Source of the DNA: Rhodospirillales bacterium
GTDB lineage: Bacteria > Pseudomonadota > Alphaproteobacteria > Kiloniellales > JACOMY01
NCBI GenBank assembly: GCA_014324045.1
Contig: JACOMY010000004.1
Location: 62,001-126,000, forward strand
DNA: 64,000 nucleotides
Reading direction: 5' to 3'
The notes beneath the pieces are model-generated. The model was not told where the DNA came from and made no database searches. It saw only the letters and a program-made list of their open reading frames with translations. Positions 60,304 to 64,000 of this stretch are shown here, in pieces. Position 1 is the stretch's first letter, and every line of letters begins with the position of its first letter. The translations under genes and the position numbers were made by a program.

Positions 60304-61985
60304 ATGACCGAGGAGACAGCGCAGTCCGGTGCCGCTGCCTACCGGGTCCTTGCCCGTAAGTACCGCCCCCAAGCCTTTTCCGACTTGATCGGTCAGGAAG
60401 CCTTGGTCCGTACCTTGACCAACGCTATTGAGGGTAACCGCATCGCACAGGCCTATATTCTGACCGGCGTGCGCGGAGTGGGCAAGACCACCACGGCCCG
60501 TATTTTGGCGCGCGCGCTGAATTATCGCGGACCCGAGGGCGACAAGGGCCCGACCGCCGGGCCGACCGGCGACTGTTCGATCTGCCAAGCCATCGCCGAA
60601 GACCGCCACATCGACGTGATCGAGATGGATGCCGCCAGCCGCACCGGTGTCGGCGACATCCGCGAATTGATCGAGGGTGTGCGTTACCGCCCGGTCGAGG
60701 CGCGCTACAAGGTCTACATCATCGACGAGGTGCATATGCTCTCCACCAGCGCTTTCAATGCGCTGCTGAAGACCCTGGAAGAGCCTCCGCCGCATGTTGT
60801 CTTTATCTTCGCCACCACCGAAATCCGCAAGGTGCCGGTGACGGTGCTGTCGCGCTGTCAGCGCTTCGACCTGCGGCGGGGCGGGCCGCCGACGGCAGCG
60901 TGCGCGACGGTCTCTCGCTGCTGGACCAAGCCATCGCCCTAACCGACGGCAAGATCGCCGGCGCCGCGGTGCGGGATATGCTGGGCATCGCCGACCGCGG
61001 CCGTCTCTTCGACTTGCTGGAAGCGACCTTGGGCGGCCGCCTTGAGGAGGCCCTGGAGATCCTTGCCGACCTCTATCGCCTGGGCGGCGATCCGGTCGTC
61101 GTGCTGCAGGATCTAATGGATATCGTGCATACCGCGACCCGCCTGAAGCTGACGCCCAGGAGTGCCGAGGACGAGGCCTTGCCCGACCTGGAGCGCACCC
61201 GCGGGTTGGCGCTGGGGGAAGGTCTCGGTCTTGCCGAACTTGCGCGTGCCTGGCAGCTGCTGCTAAAGGGTTACGGCGAAGCGCAGCTGACGCCGCAGCC
61301 GCTGCAGGCCAGCGAGATGGTGCTGATCCGCTTGGCTCATGCCAGCACCCTGCCGCCACCGGGCGATCTGATCCAGCAATTGAAGGACGAGACCCCAAGC
61401 GCGTCTCCGCCGGCCGCAGCAGGCCAAGCGGCTGGATCGGGGACCGTGGCTGTAGCGCGTCCGGCGCAGAGCATAAGCGCGCCGCCGACGGCCGCGGTTC
61501 AGCCCACTGCGGTTGCCGTACCTGCCCCGCAAGCTGCGGCACCGGCCTGCGGTACCTTGGCGATCACCTCCTTCCCGGCCTTGGTGGCTCTGGCCGGCGA
61601 CAAGGGCGAGCAGCAGATTGCCTATCATCTGGAGCACGACATCTGCCTGGTGCACTTCTCCAGCGGCGCGCTCGTCTACCGGCCACTGGCAGTAGCACCG
61701 CAAGACCTGAATGTGCGGCTGCAGCGGCTGCTCAAGGAATGGACCGGCAGCGACTGGCGGATTGAGCGCTCGGAGGAGGTTGGCGATGCGCCGCTCGGCG
61801 AGCAGAAGGAGGCGGCCGCCGCTGCACACACACATGAGGCCTTGCAGCATCCCTTGGCCTTGGCCTTCCTGGCCCAATTCCCGGACGCACGCCTGATCGC
61901 ACATCGTCGCAAGGCCGATGCCCTGCCGCCAGCGTCAGCTTCCGACGACGCTCTCCTCGAAGACGGCGGCGGGCTTTCCCGGTAG
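60304..61985 (+). pseudogene. dnaX: DNA polymerase III gamma/tau subunit, internal out-of-frame deletion
   Basis: The N-terminal ATPase domain is intact to RCQRFDLRR (residue 192): Walker A GVRGVGKT (55-62), DEVH (141-144), [16 protein letters not shown]. After 60880 the reading is wrong, and the proper sequence resumes in another frame as [16 protein letters not shown] (60880-60930) and runs to the end with the Pro/Ala-rich linker and tau-type domain. About 33 residues (near 100 nt, not a multiple of three) are missing at the short repeat GGCGGG. DnaX is the essential clamp-loader ATPase, so either another copy exists or this is an assembly or base-calling fault. Only two of the four usual zinc-site cysteines are present (CSIC). 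Confidence 0.88.
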
Positions 61986-62082
61986 GATCGCGCGCTGCCG
62001 TCCTGTCGTCGGAACGGCTGGCATCCCGATGAATAAAGGGCCGAAAAGCCACTTCTCAAGAGAGACGAAGGAGATAGGAGAG

Positions 62083-62406
62083 ATGAAGAATCTTAGCCAG
62101 CTGATGAAGCAGGCCCAAGAGATGCAGAGCAAGATGACCGAGCTGCAGGAGCGTCTGGAAGCAAACGAAGCGACCGGCAACGCCGGCGGCGGCATGGTGC
62201 AGGTTACCGTGAACGGTAAGCAGGCCGTCAAGGCAGTGAAGATCGATCCGGCCCTGATCGATCCGGAGGAGATCGAGGTGCTGGAGGACCTGATCGTGGC
62301 CGCGGCCAACGCTGCCCGCACCAAGATGGAGGAGCAGGTCCAGAAAGAGATGCAAGGCTTGACCGGCGGTTTGTCTCTGCCGCCAGGGATGAAGCTGCCC
62401 TTCTAG
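62083..62406 (+). CDS. ybaB: YbaB/EbfC family nucleoid-associated protein
   Basis: 107 residues. MKNLSQLMKQAQEMQSKM, VTVNGKQAVKAVKIDPALI and the GLSLPPGMKLPF tail are canonical. A dimeric DNA-binding protein in the recombination cluster dnaX-ybaB-recR. The ATG at 62083 is preceded by a GGAGATAGGAG ribosome site; the upstream codons in frame belong to the dnaX intergenic region. Confidence 0.95.
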   Translation: MKNLSQLMKQAQEMQSKMTELQERLEANEATGNAGGGMVQVTVNGKQAVKAVKIDPALIDPEEIEVLEDLIVAAANAARTKMEEQVQKEMQGLTGGLSLPPGMKLPF

Positions 62407-62416
62407 GGCTGTATCC

Positions 62417-63019
62417 GTGGCGGAATCGGCACTCGATCGCGCAACGCAGCTCTTGGCGCGTCTGCCCGGCTTGGGGCCGCGCTCGGCCAAGCGGGCGATC
62501 CTGCAGCTCCTGAAGCGGCGTGACAGCCTGATGTTGCCGCTGGCCGAGGCCTTAGCGGCGGCCGCGCGGGAGATCCGGACCTGCGAGACCTGCGGCAACC
62601 TCGATGTCCGCAATCCCTGCGCCATTTGCCTAGACCGCGCACGCAATTCCTCGGCGCTCTGCGTGGTGACAGAGGTAGCCGACCTTTGGGCCTTGGAGCG
62701 TGCCGCCGCCTTCCGCGGCCGCTATCACGTCCTGGGTGGGACGCTGTCGGCACTCGACGGTCGCGGTCCCGAGGAGATCGGCTTGACCGCCCTAATCGCC
62801 CGCGCCGAACGCGAGCCGCTTAGCGAAGTAATCCTGGCCCTACCGGGCACCTTGGACGGTCAGATCACCGGTCACTACATCGCCGAACGCCTGGCCAGTC
62901 TTTCGAAAGAGGTTGACGTCACCCGCCTGGCCCAGGGAATTCCCTTGGGCGGCGAGATCACCTATCTGGACGATGGAACCCTGACCGCCGCCTTTCGGGC
63001 GCGCCGGCCAGCACTGTAA
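62417..63019 (+). CDS. recR: recombination mediator RecR
   Basis: 200 residues from a GTG start 11 bases after ybaB. N-terminal HhH segment (LARLPGLGPRSAKRAILQLL), zinc finger C56, C59, C68, C71 (CETCGNLDVRNPCAIC), Toprim domain with VTEVADLWALERA and the YHVLGGTLSALDG segment. With RecO it loads RecA on gapped DNA. Confidence 0.96.
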   Translation: MAESALDRATQLLARLPGLGPRSAKRAILQLLKRRDSLMLPLAEALAAAAREIRTCETCGNLDVRNPCAICLDRARNSSALCVVTEVADLWALERAAAFRGRYHVLGGTLSALDGRGPEEIGLTALIARAEREPLSEVILALPGTLDGQITGHYIAERLASLSKEVDVTRLAQGIPLGGEITYLDDGTLTAAFRARRPAL

Positions 63020-63227
63020 AGGGTAACGCGCTGGCGATACCGAGCGATAAAACGCCTGCTCCTCGACCCAACACCAAAAAGATACCGCCAGCTATCCCGC
63101 GCGGGATATCCGGGCCAGGCAGTTGAGCGGCTATAGGGAAAGGCACTTCGCCGGCAGAATCTGCTCGATTTTCAACGCTTCGACGTCGGATTTGTCCGAT
63201 CATCCGACAGGATTGTCCGGTTTCTTC

Positions 63228-64000
<773 letters not shown>

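Noticed and set aside
60277-61542. 421-codon minus-strand frame across the 4.5S RNA end and dnaX
   Set aside because: It spans the dnaX damage only because the antisense strand lacks stops; composition is not protein-like.

Overview
The window is GC-rich, gene-dense bacterial chromosome from an alphaproteobacterium, most likely Rhodospirillales or a close relative. Evidence: an F0 ATP synthase operon with paired b and b' subunits standing apart from F1, a class I lysyl-tRNA synthetase, GapR (DUF2312), DUF1244, the order lptF-lptG-lptD divergent from pepA, a stand-alone aa3-oxidase subunit IV peptide, and a dnaX-ybaB-recR cluster behind the 4.5S RNA gene. No plasmid or phage core and no CRISPR array is seen.

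Layout. 1-9426: a fumarate-metabolism operon on the minus strand (Fe-S subunit, two membrane anchors, flavoprotein, class I fumarase start) is split by a 5.5-kb DUF4011/SF1 helicase-nuclease gene, which is itself broken twice and flanked by an imperfect direct repeat. 9749-13660: PhyH-type dioxygenase, tRNA-Lys, a small unknown protein, and an AT-richer orphan exported protein split into two frames at an A6 run. 13831-18477: a five-gene Urt/Liv-type ABC importer. 18653-25376: lptFGD, then divergent pepA and holC. 26155-33424: ABC-F ATPase, ndk, a 42-residue oxidase subunit IV, an orphan sulfotransferase, an SDR plus acyl-CoA ligase pair, and a DsbA-family protein. 33765-42531: secA, a ruined parvulin gene, argJ, a Nudix gene, class I lysS, an oxidoreductase and a GST. 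42744-47092: an IS5-type transposase relic, the atpI-B-E-F'-F operon and a DUF2189 membrane protein. 47303-58263: polA, small conserved genes, an ABC ATPase with a lipoprotein hydrolase, gapR, tRNA-Ile2, a deacetylase, hemP with a Fur-like box, a heme-ABC ATPase relic, ettA and tRNA-Arg. 58417-64000: a VanY-type peptidase, a frameshifted nudC, 4.5S RNA, a damaged dnaX, ybaB, recR and the 3' part of an M17 aminopeptidase.

Most genes are ordinary housekeeping genes. The unusual theme is damage: helicase, parvulin, heme-ABC ATPase, transposase, nudC and dnaX are all broken, and the orphan exported gene is split. dnaX is essential, so at least part of this may be sequence or assembly error; the parvulin, heme-ATPase and transposase relics carry several lesions each and look like true decay. 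The best candidates for new biology are the orphan exported protein whose coiled coil stays in register across a -1 shift, the fumarate-reductase-like flavoprotein with Cys in place of the FAD-linking His, and the helicase insertion with its flanking repeats.
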